Assembly: GCA_023458355.1 (NCBI GenBank) | Contig: JAEWZS010000227.1 | Coordinates: forward strand, 1-24,363 | Direction: 5' to 3' | Length of the DNA stretch: 24,363 nt | DNA from: Bacillota bacterium | Lineage (GTDB): Bacteria > Bacillota > Clostridia > Christensenellales > CAG-138 | In this document: positions 7,276 through 15,748 of the stretch, one piece after another | How positions within the stretch are numbered: position 1 is the stretch's first letter | How the letters are laid out: the number at the start of each line of letters is the position of its first letter | The notes under the pieces: generated by a model | Told to the model about the DNA's origin: nothing | Databases searched by the model: none | What the model saw: the letters and a program-made list of their open reading frames with translations, nothing else | Position numbers and translations under genes: made by a program

Positions 7276-9512
7276 GCCAATTCCTCCTGCGAGAGCTGCG
7301 ATGAAGCAATCTCATAATACTCGGGGCATGTTTTTAATAACTCGCTATGTGTGCCGCGGCCTACGATTTTGCCCATATCCAGCACAAGTATCTGTTCGGC
7401 ATGCATGATGGTACTGACGCGCTGTGTTACGATGATAACGGTGCTATATCCGGTATACTCCTTGAGTGCTTTTCGAAGCGTTACATCGGTTTTAAAGTCG
7501 AGTGCTGAGAAGCTATCATCAAATACGAAAATATCCGGATTTTTGGCAAGTGCCCTCGCGATGGAAAGTCGCTGCTTTTGGCCGCCGGATACATTCGTGC
7601 CGCCCTGCGCAATCTCATAAGCATACCCTTCGGGTAGGTCATGGATGAAGCCATCCGCTTGCGCTACTTTGGCGACCGTTCTTATCTCCTCATCGGTTGC
7701 ATCCGGCCTGCCGTAGCGTAGGTTATCTTCTAAGCATCCCGAAAGGAGCATACTTTTTTGCGGTACATAGCCGATCTTTTGGCGAAGCTCGTGTTGGCTT
7801 ACCTCGCGGATATCGCGTCCGTTTACAAGAATCCGGCCGGATGTAACATCGTAAAAGCGAAGCAGCAGGCTTGCGATGGTGGATTTACCGGAGCCGGTGG
7901 AGCCGATTATGGCAGTTCTTTCCCCGGGCTTAGCGGTAAAATCGATGTTTGATAGTGTATCGTCCTCTGCGTTGTTGTAGCGGAAGTATACATTTTGAAA
8001 TTCCACAAGACCATTTCTGCTCTCATCGAAGGGCTTCAAATCCTTGGCATCCACAATGGAGGGATCGGTGTTGAGAACCTCCTTGATGCGTGACACGGAG
8101 ACTAAGGCGCGTGGAACGAAGATAAACATCATGGAGATCATCAAAAATGACATGATGACCTGCATGGCATACTGTATGAAAGCCATCATATCGCCGATTT
8201 GCATAGCGGAATCCGCGATCTGTCGTGCGCCTACCCATACGACTAAAGCGGCTACGCCGTTCATGATGAGGCTCATGAGGGGCATCATATACACCATAAT
8301 GCGGTTGACAAACAGATTAATGCGCGTGAGGTCTCCATTTGCTTCCTCAAAACGCGAGGTTTCATGCGCTTGCGTACCGAAGGCGCGTATAACCATAATG
8401 CCGTTTAAATTCTCTCGGGAAACGAGGTTGAGCTTATCCACAAGTTTTTGAATGGATTTAAACTTCGGCAGCACGATGGATGTAACAACAAGCACCACAC
8501 CGACAAGAAGCACCACTGCCGCTGCGATGATCCAGCTCATTGAGACAGATTTATCCACAGCCATGATGATGCCGCCTATAGCCAAGATAGGTGCGTAACA
8601 TACAAGGCGTATACCCATCATGATGAGCATCTGTATTTGGGTTATATCGTTGGTACAGCGCGTGATAAGGGAAGCCGTAGAAAATTTATCGAACTCGGCA
8701 TTAGAAAAGCTCTCGATGCGAACAAAAACATCTTTGCGTATGTTGCGCGCAACACCCGCAGAGATACGCGAGGAGATAAGGCTTACAAGCACTGTAGCTG
8801 TACCGCTTAAAAACGCTATGCCAAGCATCAAAAGGCCTATGCGCAAAATGTAATTTGTCTGCATGGCCGAAATATCCGCACCGAGTTCCTCATAAAAGAG
8901 CTTTGCCAGCATTATGCCGCTTTGGCTTTTGATACCTTGGTCATCGTTTACGGCCTCGTCGTGCGCTTTTAGAATGTCTTCACGGGGTATCAAGTCGAGC
9001 TGCGGCTGCATTTTATAAAGCATGGTTAAATTGACACCGCGAAGGCTCGTTTCGGTATCCATACCGCTTGATTCGGCTTGGCCTGTTTGTGATGACATTT
9101 CGCGCATATAAGTAACGAGCGTCCACGTGGCGTTTTCAAATGCGGTATCAAGATCTAGCTGTGTGTTTTCATCTGTGTTATTCTTAATATAAAGCTGCTC
9201 GCTTGCATTGGAATAAAGCTCGCTATAAACATTTCCGTTTTTATCTTGTTCCGAGGAGGAAACAAGCGTGTAACTCGCTTCCATGAGTTCGCGCTCACGG
9301 TCAGACATGAATGTTCTCATAAGGTCCATGCCTTCTACGCTGATCGCATCCGGTGCGGCGTGTTCTACGCCGCTTTGCTGTATACCAACGTTGACGATGT
9401 TGGACATGTAATTGGGCAGGTTTAAATCCGCCATCGCTTGGCTAAAAAGCAAAACGAGCGCTATTAGAAACCCCCCGAGAAAAGGAGTAAGATAACGGAG
9501 TATCCTCTTCAA
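7272..9512 (-). CDS. ABC exporter half-transporter, degenerate-site subunit
   Basis: 746 residues, long for a half-transporter. After TM1 (about residues 11-29) comes a loop of roughly 190 residues, predicted outside the cell, before TM2 near residue 226. The other helices and the nucleotide-binding domain follow. Walker A is GSTGSGKST (about 534), the signature is the canonical VSGGQ (about 637), and Walker B is FVFDDSFSALD (about 661) with Asp in place of the catalytic Glu. This is the expected reciprocal of the partner's non-canonical signature. The start is TTG 9512, overlapping the marR stop as TTGA, with AGGAGA about 12 nt upstream. Likely a heterodimeric multidrug exporter; the substrate is unknown. 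Confidence 0.9.
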   Translation of the reverse strand: MKRILRYLTPFLGGFLIALVLLFSQAMADLNLPNYMSNIVNVGIQQSGVEHAAPDAISVEGMDLMRTFMSDRERELMEASYTLVSSSEQDKNGNVYSELYSNASEQLYIKNNTDENTQLDLDTAFENATWTLVTYMREMSSQTGQAESSGMDTETSLRGVNLTMLYKMQPQLDLIPREDILKAHDEAVNDDQGIKSQSGIMLAKLFYEELGADISAMQTNYILRIGLLMLGIAFLSGTATVLVSLISSRISAGVARNIRKDVFVRIESFSNAEFDKFSTASLITRCTNDITQIQMLIMMGIRLVCYAPILAIGGIIMAVDKSVSMSWIIAAAVVLLVGVVLVVTSIVLPKFKSIQKLVDKLNLVSRENLNGIMVIRAFGTQAHETSRFEEANGDLTRINLFVNRIMVYMMPLMSLIMNGVAALVVWVGARQIADSAMQIGDMMAFIQYAMQVIMSFLMISMMFIFVPRALVSVSRIKEVLNTDPSIVDAKDLKPFDESRNGLVEFQNVYFRYNNAEDDTLSNIDFTAKPGERTAIIGSTGSGKSTIASLLLRFYDVTSGRILVNGRDIREVSQHELRQKIGYVPQKSMLLSGCLEDNLRYGRPDATDEEIRTVAKVAQADGFIHDLPEGYAYEIAQGGTNVSGGQKQRLSIARALAKNPDIFVFDDSFSALDFKTDVTLRKALKEYTGYSTVIIVTQRVSTIMHAEQILVLDMGKIVGRGTHSELLKTCPEYYEIASSQLSQEELA

Positions 9513-9985
9513 GTTCTAGGTTCTCCTTCCAAAGCTTTTTCAGCGCTTTCACGCATGATTTCATCCGTAACATCCGAAAGCCTGTTGACGAGCTCGATTA
9601 GCTTTAAGGAATTCTCTTCGCCGAAGCGGCGTATACATTCCTCCATCAACTCGTAGATATGCGCTTTTGCGCTTTCGAGTGCTTCAGTCCCTTTTGTTGT
9701 CAAATTGACCATGACCTTACGGCGGTCCGATTTATCAGTTTCTCGTACAACCAAACCCTTGCTTTCGAGCGCACTCAATATCTGGGAAATCGCCGGCATA
9801 GAAAAATCCAAACGATTTTGAATTTCGGAGACCGATGCATGATTCCTGCCGCAATATGGACCGCCCTTGATTTGGCTCAACACGAAAAACTCGCTCTTTC
9901 GTATGTTGAGTTCGGGTGGAAAGGGAATATGCTGCTTTTTAAAACGCATTGCCGCGTGCATCAATTCCTCGTGCAGAGTTTTCAT
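9509..9985 (-). CDS. MarR-family transcriptional regulator
   Basis: 158 residues from ATG 9985, which has GGTGAGGATA just upstream; the frame runs further up (to 10069) but that part lies in the promoter/operator DNA. The winged-helix pattern is clear: a recognition region (NHASVSEIQNRLDFSMPAISQILSALE) followed by the MarR wing GLVVRETDKSDRRKVMVNLT. The first gene of the operon, it overlaps the ABC gene by 4 nt. It is probably a repressor of its own operon that is released by a transported compound. Two inverted repeats sit between the -10 box and the gene. Confidence 0.92.
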   Translation of the reverse strand: MKTLHEELMHAAMRFKKQHIPFPPELNIRKSEFFVLSQIKGGPYCGRNHASVSEIQNRLDFSMPAISQILSALESKGLVVRETDKSDRRKVMVNLTTKGTEALESAKAHIYELMEECIRRFGEENSLKLIELVNRLSDVTDEIMRESAEKALEGEPRT

Positions 9986-9999
9986 TATCCTCACCTTAA

Positions 10000-10032
10000 A
10001 ATACTTTATGCTATAAAATATTAAGCACTTAA
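10000..10032. promoter_or_regulatory. Putative MarR operator
   Basis: Two adjacent inverted repeats lie just downstream of the -10 box. One is AATACTTTAT (10000-10009), GCT, ATAAAATATT (10013-10022), matching at 9 of 10 paired positions. The other is TTAAG-CA-CTTAA (10021-10032), a perfect 5-bp pair. Size and position suit autorepression by the adjacent MarR protein. Confidence 0.45.
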
Positions 10033-10034
10033 CA

Positions 10035-10063
10035 ATTCTAGTTCGATTTATGTATCTACGCAA
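10035..10063 (-). promoter_or_regulatory. Promoter of the marR-ABC operon
   Basis: On the minus strand TTGCGT (10063-10058), 17 nt, TAGAAT (10040-10035). The -10 matches at 5/6 and the -35 at 3/6. The candidate operator repeats lie at and after the expected transcription start. Confidence 0.45.
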
Positions 10064-10142
10064 TAGCAAGAAGTGAACTTAATGTGAAACAAGACGAAAG
10101 AAATGAAAAAAATATGGTCTCTGAATGCCTCTCATAAAGAAT

Positions 10143-10167
10143 ACCCGCAAAGACAAGCTTTGCGGGT
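10143..10167 (-). terminator. Hairpin terminator after the GNAT gene
   Basis: A perfect 10-bp stem, ACCCGCAAAG (10143-10152) and CTTTGCGGGT (10158-10167), with a 5-nt loop. On the minus strand it is followed by ATTCTTTATG, a weak T tract. It lies 18 nt past the TAA of the broken acetyltransferase gene. Confidence 0.6.
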
Positions 10168-10184
10168 TATTGGAAAAAGAACAG

Positions 10185-10952
10185 TTACCGGTTTGCATCT
10201 TTTACGAAGTCCGCATCCTTAGCGGTCATTTCTACCCATGTTGGAAGGAATCCGCTCCTAACGGCGTTACGGACGGACTTGATATTCGACCATGCTGCGC
10301 AATAGAATGGTACTTTGCCACGGTCGAGAATCTCAACAGCAAGTCGGCTTGTAAGTGCGGAGGCGATACCGAGCTGCCGAAATTGCGGCAATACATCCAC
10401 ACCGATTTGCCACATGGTTTCACAGTCCGCGCTGCAACCTGCCATGCCAATGAGCGTTTCGCCGTCATAAGCAGCTGCAGCAAGAACGTCGAGGTTCTTA
10501 CGCCTTTCACATAACGCGTTGCTCCATTGCGGCGTATAAAGCTCGATAAAATCCGCCTGCGTGAGGAGCTATATGCTAAAATCACAGGGGAGAGGGCGAA
10601 GCCTGTCAATATTGGGCAGGAAATATTCCGCCATATAGCATATGCGGTAGTTAAGGGCTTGCAGCGCATCGTTGAGCACATGGAGGTTAGGCGATTCAAA
10701 GCAATGCTCTACAGAATACTTTTCGATATAAGCGCGTGTAATTTCGGCTGTCTGTTCATTGACCGAAGCTACGACATTGTTTCCGTAGGATACTATGTTA
10801 CATGAAAAAGACAGACCAAGGTATTTACACGCTTCGAGGTGCGGTACGGAGAAAACTATTTTAGGAGTGTACTGCAAAAAATCATCGGGATAGCAGTTGA
10901 GATCGATGGCCGACTGGCGCATGGCTGTTTGGAGGATGTCCCTGTTGGTCAT
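10185..10952 (-). pseudogene. GNAT acetyltransferase interrupted by one in-frame amber codon
   Basis: One frame runs from ATG 10952 (AAGGGA upstream) to TAA 10185 with a single TAG at 10569-10571, codon 128 of 255. The reading continues sensibly across it: PCDFSI, stop, LLTQADFIELYTPQWSNALC. The part after the stop holds the GNAT acetyl-CoA site (VDVLPQFRQLGIASALTSRL; the R-x-x-G-x-A loop) and the family end FYCAAWSNIKSVRNAVRSGF. There is no frameshift and no other damage, so the inactivation is recent, or the codon is read through, or it is a sequencing error. TAG is a true stop in this organism, since spoIVA and der both end with it. No ribosome site precedes the internal ATG at 10445, so a separate C-terminal protein is unlikely. 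Confidence 0.8.
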
Positions 10953-11008
10953 AGTTATTTCCCTTAAAGTGATATACTATATGCAATTATAGAATAGTTT
11001 CTGACTGT

Positions 11009-11040
11009 AAAAAAGCCGAAGGACGTGTTACTCTTCTAGC
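11009..11040 (-). terminator. Likely terminator of the lipoprotein gene
   Basis: On the minus strand GCTAGAAG and CTTCGGC can pair around an 11-12-nt loop (11015-11040, with an A-G mismatch), followed by six T (11014-11009). The stem is imperfect, but the T tract and its place about 30 nt after the stop codon fit. Confidence 0.45.
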
Positions 11041-11070
11041 TTACCAAATAGTTCGTTTAGGAGTATTGTA

Positions 11071-11862
11071 TTATCCGATACTGTAAAATAGACCGGCTAG
11101 TTGTTCGGTAATGTTTTCGTAAAAGGTTGTTAGCCCAATAAGTGCCATATAGTTCCCATTCTTTATGCAGATAATAGATTCATATATAGGGATCCCCGAA
11201 ATTTCACCGGTCACGGTTATAGCAGGCCTTGAAGTTCCGGCAAACGCGACAGAACTTTTTTCAATGGCAAGATTTTCGATGCCAGAGGATTCCAGCATCT
11301 TCGGAAGAGAATCCACAACAATATCCAGTAACATGTCGTCACCTAGGGCCATGCCGAATACGACGCCGAGGTTTTGTAACGCAACATTGATATTTGCTAG
11401 TCTGTCGGATGAAACGGCAAACATATCGTTAATGGTTTTACCTCTGTCCACCGATTCTTGAAACATTTCAGAAATCTCCTCGTCTCCGATGGCATTCGCA
11501 GTGATTCCGCTTAGCTCTAGAAGCTGTTCATCGTTGAAATATGTCCAGCTGTTGTCCAATTTACAGCCGATTTTAAAAAAGTTGTTTGTATAAACTCCAT
11601 CGCTTACGGAACCCATTATGAATGTACTTTCCACGGGTGTCGGCGACGGGGTAGGAGTTGGCGACGGGGTAGGGGCCGGCGAGAGTGTAGGGGCAGGCGT
11701 TGCAATATCCGAGGTAGGCAATGCGGGAGCTATAGCATCAACTTTCTCTTCCGCGGATTTTACTTTTGCGGAGATATCCTTACCTTTACATGCAGCCAAA
11801 GCACAAACCAAAATCATCAAGGCAACAAGAAACAATGGAACAGATTTGAATAACTTCTTCAT
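11071..11862 (-). CDS. Putative lipoprotein of unknown function with a Pro/Thr/Ser linker
   Basis: 263 residues from ATG 11862, chosen because GGGGGA lies six to seven bases upstream and a signal peptide begins there (MKKLFKS, hydrophobic stretch, lipobox L-A-A-C with Cys25). After the lipid anchor is a low-complexity linker (about residues 50-75) of APTPSP-type repeats, typical of cell-wall spanning spacers, then a soluble domain of about 185 residues (from FIMGSVSDGVYTNNFFKIGC). That domain resembles the many PsbP-like or DUF-type surface domains that begin with a 'G-x-Y-x-N-x-F-x-I' strand, but I cannot assign a family. It is monocistronic, with its own promoter and terminator. Confidence 0.75.
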   Translation of the reverse strand: MKKLFKSVPLFLVALMILVCALAACKGKDISAKVKSAEEKVDAIAPALPTSDIATPAPTLSPAPTPSPTPTPSPTPVESTFIMGSVSDGVYTNNFFKIGCKLDNSWTYFNDEQLLELSGITANAIGDEEISEMFQESVDRGKTINDMFAVSSDRLANINVALQNLGVVFGMALGDDMLLDIVVDSLPKMLESSGIENLAIEKSSVAFAGTSRPAITVTGEISGIPIYESIICIKNGNYMALIGLTTFYENITEQLAGLFYSIG

Positions 11863-11899
11863 ATTGTTTCCCCCATGCAGTAAATTAGTATACTGTTTC

Positions 11900-11928
11900 A
11901 TTTTATACCAATAAGTATGGTTGTGCAA
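11900..11928 (-). promoter_or_regulatory. Candidate promoter of the lipoprotein gene
   Basis: Minus strand TTGCAC (11928-11923), 17 nt, TAAAAT (11905-11900). The -10 is good (5/6) and the -35 poor (3/6). It lies about 40 nt before the chosen start. Confidence 0.35.
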
Positions 11929-11993
11929 TAATGGAAAATATCGGAATTCTGGTATATAGAACGCAAACGTGAAAAAGATGAAGGCATATTCAT

Positions 11994-12036
11994 GGAAAAA
12001 AGCCCCGGAAGCATCGGCGCTGATGCATTTCCGGGG
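11994..12036 (-). terminator. Intrinsic terminator of the flavin oxidoreductase gene
   Basis: On the minus strand CCCCGGAA plus GATGC-type arms form a 13-bp stem with a 2-nt bulge (12036-12022 with 12015-12003), followed directly by C and six T (12002-11996). It lies 14 nt after the stop codon. Confidence 0.85.
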
Positions 12037-12049
12037 TTTACTTATACCA

Positions 12050-13984
12050 TTACTCGATTGACCATGCAGCCAGATAACCGGAACGAACCGCTTCGCCCAC
12101 CTGACCTATTATAGAGCAATCTCCGACGATTTTGGCATGGGGATGGCTAAAGAATATGCTTTCAGCTTCATTGCGGCAGGGACGGGTGCCGAAGGCAATA
12201 ATAACGGTATCGGACGATAATGTCTTCTTTATTCCGGACTTATCTTCCACCGTAACGCCATCCTTTTTAAACTCGAGAACTCTATGGCCGGTCAATATGG
12301 TTACATTGTATTCGGAAAGTTTTTTCATAAGCGCCATTTTATTAACCATATTCGTGTTTGTTGCAACATCGTCCAACATCTCTACAATAGTGACCTTTTT
12401 ACCTTCCATCGCGAGCTCCAGCGCACAATCGCAGCCCGACAATCCGCCGCCTGCTACAATTACGCTGTCTCCAATATCTTTGTGGCGCTTACCATGAGCG
12501 TCGATCACCTCTATCACATTGTTGTTATCGATTCCGGCAATTTTAGGGATATTGGCTACAGCCCCAATCGCTATGATGATCGTATCTGCTCCTTTGAGTT
12601 CCGGCGAATTCGGAGCAATTTCTGATTTGTAACGGATGTCCACATTGAGCTGCTTTACCTGCCGCACCTGATATTCCAGATGCTCCTTAAGCTGTTTCTT
12701 AAATGGAGGGGTTGCTGCAGCTGCAATCTGACCTCCTAACACATTGCTTTTTTCAAACAGCTTTACTTTATGCCCCTTAAGAGCCGCAACCCTAGCCGCT
12801 TCAAGTCCTGCAGGACCGCCGCCTACCACCACGACCTTTTTTGGGTGTTCGGTTTTATAAATGGCGAACTGCCTTTCTTCCCCGGCACGCGTGTTCACGG
12901 AGCAGGAAATTGGAAGGCCTTCCAGTGCGTTACCTATGCAATACTCATTGCAGCGGATACAAGGGCAAATATCCGATACGTTACCATCCCGTATTTTATT
13001 GACAAAGTCGGGGTCTGCTATCAGCCCGCGTCCCACAAGGACATAGTCAGTTATGCCTTTGTTAACGCTATCGGCGGCAGTTTGCGGCGTAAAATTCCCT
13101 GTGATCATAACAGGCTTGTTGGTAACCGTTTTAGCGGCTTTTGCGATGTCGGCCATGCATGCGTCTCCATAATATGTCGGCGGGAATATCCATTCCATCG
13201 CTTCATAGCTGCCCGCGTCAACATCAAATGCGTCGATACCTGCCTTATCCAACGCTTGAATAATCTTTAAACCTTCATCCAGTATACGGCCACCCGGAAA
13301 CTCATGCTGCAACGTTACGCGAATCAATATAGGAAATTCCGGGCCAACATTTTGGCGGATTTCCGATATGATTTCAATCGGAAAGCGCATGCGGTTTTCG
13401 AAGCTTCCGCCATACTCGTCAGTTCGGTGATTCCAGCATTCCGATATAAACTCATCGAGCAGGTAGCCGGTATGTGCGTGAATTTCCACACAATCAAAAC
13501 CCACTTCCTTTGCCATAGATGCGGCGCTTCCAAACGATTTCACCATCTCTTGAATCTCTTCAACCGTCAATGCGCGTGTTGTTTGTGAAGGATCGGCAAA
13601 AAGCGGTACTTCCGAAGCAGATACCATTTTTGCACCGGGAATATACCCGTTTCTGCCTGCACCGCATCCGAGCTGTATACAGATCTTACTGCCATACCCC
13701 TTAAGCCGCGTCACAAAGCTATGCCATTGCCTTTTTTGTAATAACGTGCCCGCATGGACTGCAACAGCAAACGAAGGGTCAATCGTACTTACGACCTGCG
13801 TTTCCGTGATGATTAATCCCACGCCTCCCTTAGCGCGTGCTTCATAATAATCCGTCAACTTATCATCGATAGAATAAGTGATGTTGGACATGGTTGTCAT
13901 CGGCGCCATGACAAACCGGTTCTGTAAGGTCATATTGCCTATCTTCGTAGGCTCAAACAATTTTTTGTAGATTTTATCCACCAT
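12050..13984 (-). CDS. NADH:flavin oxidoreductase, 2-enoate/2,4-dienoyl-CoA reductase type
   Basis: 644 residues with the three-part layout of the Old Yellow Enzyme Fe-S subfamily. An FMN TIM barrel (1 to about 335; NRFVMAPMTT at the start and the active-site loop EIHAHTGYLLDEFISECWNH near 165-185) is followed by a 4Fe-4S cysteine set CxxCxxxC plus a fourth Cys (CIRCNEYCIGN...SC, from about 337), an FAD-binding GGGPAG (about 388) and an NADH-binding GGGLSG (about 510). Relatives reduce 2-enoates, 2,4-dienoyl-CoAs or bile-acid intermediates (BaiCD/BaiH), or demethylate amines; the sequence does not fix the substrate. ATG 13984 has AAGGAG upstream. It stands alone between its terminator and a divergent isoprenoid-synthase-like gene. 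Confidence 0.9.
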   Translation of the reverse strand: MVDKIYKKLFEPTKIGNMTLQNRFVMAPMTTMSNITYSIDDKLTDYYEARAKGGVGLIITETQVVSTIDPSFAVAVHAGTLLQKRQWHSFVTRLKGYGSKICIQLGCGAGRNGYIPGAKMVSASEVPLFADPSQTTRALTVEEIQEMVKSFGSAASMAKEVGFDCVEIHAHTGYLLDEFISECWNHRTDEYGGSFENRMRFPIEIISEIRQNVGPEFPILIRVTLQHEFPGGRILDEGLKIIQALDKAGIDAFDVDAGSYEAMEWIFPPTYYGDACMADIAKAAKTVTNKPVMITGNFTPQTAADSVNKGITDYVLVGRGLIADPDFVNKIRDGNVSDICPCIRCNEYCIGNALEGLPISCSVNTRAGEERQFAIYKTEHPKKVVVVGGGPAGLEAARVAALKGHKVKLFEKSNVLGGQIAAAATPPFKKQLKEHLEYQVRQVKQLNVDIRYKSEIAPNSPELKGADTIIIAIGAVANIPKIAGIDNNNVIEVIDAHGKRHKDIGDSVIVAGGGLSGCDCALELAMEGKKVTIVEMLDDVATNTNMVNKMALMKKLSEYNVTILTGHRVLEFKKDGVTVEDKSGIKKTLSSDTVIIAFGTRPCRNEAESIFFSHPHAKIVGDCSIIGQVGEAVRSGYLAAWSIE

Positions 13985-14272
13985 TTTGTACTCCTTTACC
14001 TTGCATGTATTTCGAGATATATATAATCTTTATCATTCATAAAACTCGAGCCTTCTTAGGGCCTTCTGTTGAAGTCGTTATGCAGACCTTTTTTAGTTTG
14101 AACACTCTTTGTTACAATCATGCGATTTTTCTTTGGACGGCTTACAGACTTAAGATGTTGCAGCGGGGAAGCTCTAGATACAGCCGTATCATACAATGCG
14201 CTGCCTATGAACGATCGTTTTAAACTTACTCAGGCATCTGAATATTAAGGTGTCAAACCTCAAAGGGGATCA
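13985..14272. other. Divergent intergenic region
   Basis: 288 bp between the oxidoreductase and the isoprenoid-synthase-like gene, so both promoters must be here. CATACAAT at 14190-14197 equals the sigma-E -10 consensus, but no matching -35 lies 13-15 nt upstream. A 72-codon frame (14005-14223) has no ribosome site and no recognisable protein features and is not called. No RNA gene was seen. Confidence 0.5.
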
Positions 14273-15619
14273 TTGCGAAAAATGCCCCACATAATTACTG
14301 TGTATGATATAATAATTATTGGATTCATAGATGTATTTCTACTATATAGCATCATAAAAAAATGGCAGGTTCATATGAGAGATGTTTCGCAGGATAGAAT
14401 TAAGTTACCGATAGAAGTTCTTATTAACCGTGCAATACATGACTATTCGGATATTGATACATCCTATTTTAAGAAAATTAGGAAAGTATCGTATATTAAA
14501 AAAATTTGGAATGAACGAAAAATCAAAACACTATCCGAAAAACTTATTAAGGATTTAGACCCTTACAAAGCAAATCTCCAGCAAAATCTAAACTCGAATG
14601 CGGATTTTCGTTCACCTGAAGTAGAAAAAGTAAAATGCATAGTAACTGATTTTCTGTTGGAAGCTGATATGCGAAAACTCTTTTTTAATAAACCTTTTTT
14701 AGAGTTTTTTTTGGAACAAGGGTATCTTAAAGTAGCCGAGGAGTTCATCTCACGTGCGAAAAAAGAGGAATCTCAATTAGAGACGCAAGAAATATTCCAA
14801 GCTTTACGCAATGTTTGGATTATGAACAGCCTTCAAATTTCTTATGATTTGCCTCTTGAATTAACGCCTTCCATTTATGCTTACAGCATGCTGTATCCCT
14901 ACACGGATAATTTTTTGGACAATCCGGAAGTTCCTGTAGATGATAAAATTCATTTCAATGTTCGGTTGACAAAAGTATTAGAAGGAGAGAAATTAGCACC
15001 GAATAACTTCATGGAAGAAAAGGTGTTTTCTCTGATCAATCAAATTGAGAGCCAATATAATCGAGATGTCTATCCTGAAGTTTATGATAGCCTCATGCTT
15101 ATTCAAAAAGCCCAGGTCGAAAGTATGAAACAGGATGGAAATGAGTCGTTAACTTGCGAGAAAATCCTGCCGATAAGCTTTTTTAAAGGCGGTACCTCTG
15201 TGCTTGCGGATGCTTTTCTGGTTAAGGGGAAGCTGAACATAAACGAAATGCACTTTGCTTTTGCATACGGGGCTTTTCTGCAGCTTCTTGATGACCTACA
15301 AGATGCCAAGGCCGACAAAAATGAGAATCACCAAACCCTATTCAGCGTCAAAAATGATAACGACCTGATCGATGATGAAGTCAGGCAACTTGTCTCTTAC
15401 ATATTAAAAGTAAATAGCCCGGAGGAAGCCGATACTAAGATAATGCTTTTGATGAAGGATGTTATAAGTACATGCACCCTCACGATGGTTATGGATGCGG
15501 CAGGGCGAAATTCCAAGCAGATCTCTCATAAGCTTTACAAAGAAATGGAATCTTGTTCTAATGTCAGACTTCCATTCTATCAAGAATATGAGAAAAAAAT
15601 AAAAGCTTTCTATACCTGA
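14273..15619 (+). CDS. Class I isoprenoid (terpene/prenyl) synthase-like protein
   Basis: 448 residues, all-alpha and AT-rich. Two aspartate-rich motifs are placed as in class I isoprenoid enzymes: D212-N-F-L-D216 (YPYTDNFLDN) and D340-D-L-Q-D344 (LLDDLQDAKADKNENHQTLF), the second inside a helix after a conserved-looking SFFKGGTSVLADAFLV. Spacing and the tail resemble the large bacterial terpene synthases related to YtpB (DYLDN and an acidic second motif), rather than short-chain prenyl-diphosphate synthases of about 300 residues. The N-terminus (about 7-28) is a probable membrane helix. The start is TTG 14273, with AAAGGGG five nt upstream; ATG 14282 or 14375 are alternatives. No other isoprenoid gene is adjacent. 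Product unknown; the family call is by motif reading only. Confidence 0.65.
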   Translation: MRKMPHIITVYDIIIIGFIDVFLLYSIIKKWQVHMRDVSQDRIKLPIEVLINRAIHDYSDIDTSYFKKIRKVSYIKKIWNERKIKTLSEKLIKDLDPYKANLQQNLNSNADFRSPEVEKVKCIVTDFLLEADMRKLFFNKPFLEFFLEQGYLKVAEEFISRAKKEESQLETQEIFQALRNVWIMNSLQISYDLPLELTPSIYAYSMLYPYTDNFLDNPEVPVDDKIHFNVRLTKVLEGEKLAPNNFMEEKVFSLINQIESQYNRDVYPEVYDSLMLIQKAQVESMKQDGNESLTCEKILPISFFKGGTSVLADAFLVKGKLNINEMHFAFAYGAFLQLLDDLQDAKADKNENHQTLFSVKNDNDLIDDEVRQLVSYILKVNSPEEADTKIMLLMKDVISTCTLTMVMDAAGRNSKQISHKLYKEMESCSNVRLPFYQEYEKKIKAFYT

Positions 15620-15674
15620 CGCCGGGGTATGTATGCAGCCCAAGTGAAACGGTTTATTTCGATCCTAAAGAAGA

Positions 15675-15709
15675 TTAAAAAAGGGGCTCTTATTGCGAGA
15701 CCTTTTTTA
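15675..15709 (+). terminator. Terminator after the isoprenoid-synthase-like gene
   Basis: AAAAAAGG (15677-15684) pairs with CCTTTTTT (15701-15708), and inside it CTC pairs with GAG, with a short asymmetric internal loop. It is T-rich on both strands, so it may also serve the convergent serine hydrolase gene ending at 15749. Confidence 0.7.
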
Positions 15710-15748
15710 TTGGCTATAATGGGTATATATAAATATCGAAAAAGCTTC

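Noticed and set aside
10232..10699. 155-codon minus-strand frame overlapping the acetyltransferase
   Set aside because: It is an out-of-frame shadow; the family pattern runs in the other frame on both sides of the amber codon.
14183..14204. CATACAAT, perfect sigma-E -10, before the isoprenoid-synthase-like gene
   Set aside because: No -35-like sequence at 13-15 nt upstream, so a chance match cannot be excluded.
14005..14223. 72-codon frame in the divergent intergenic region
   Set aside because: No ribosome site, no recognisable protein pattern, and it covers the likely promoters of both flanking genes.
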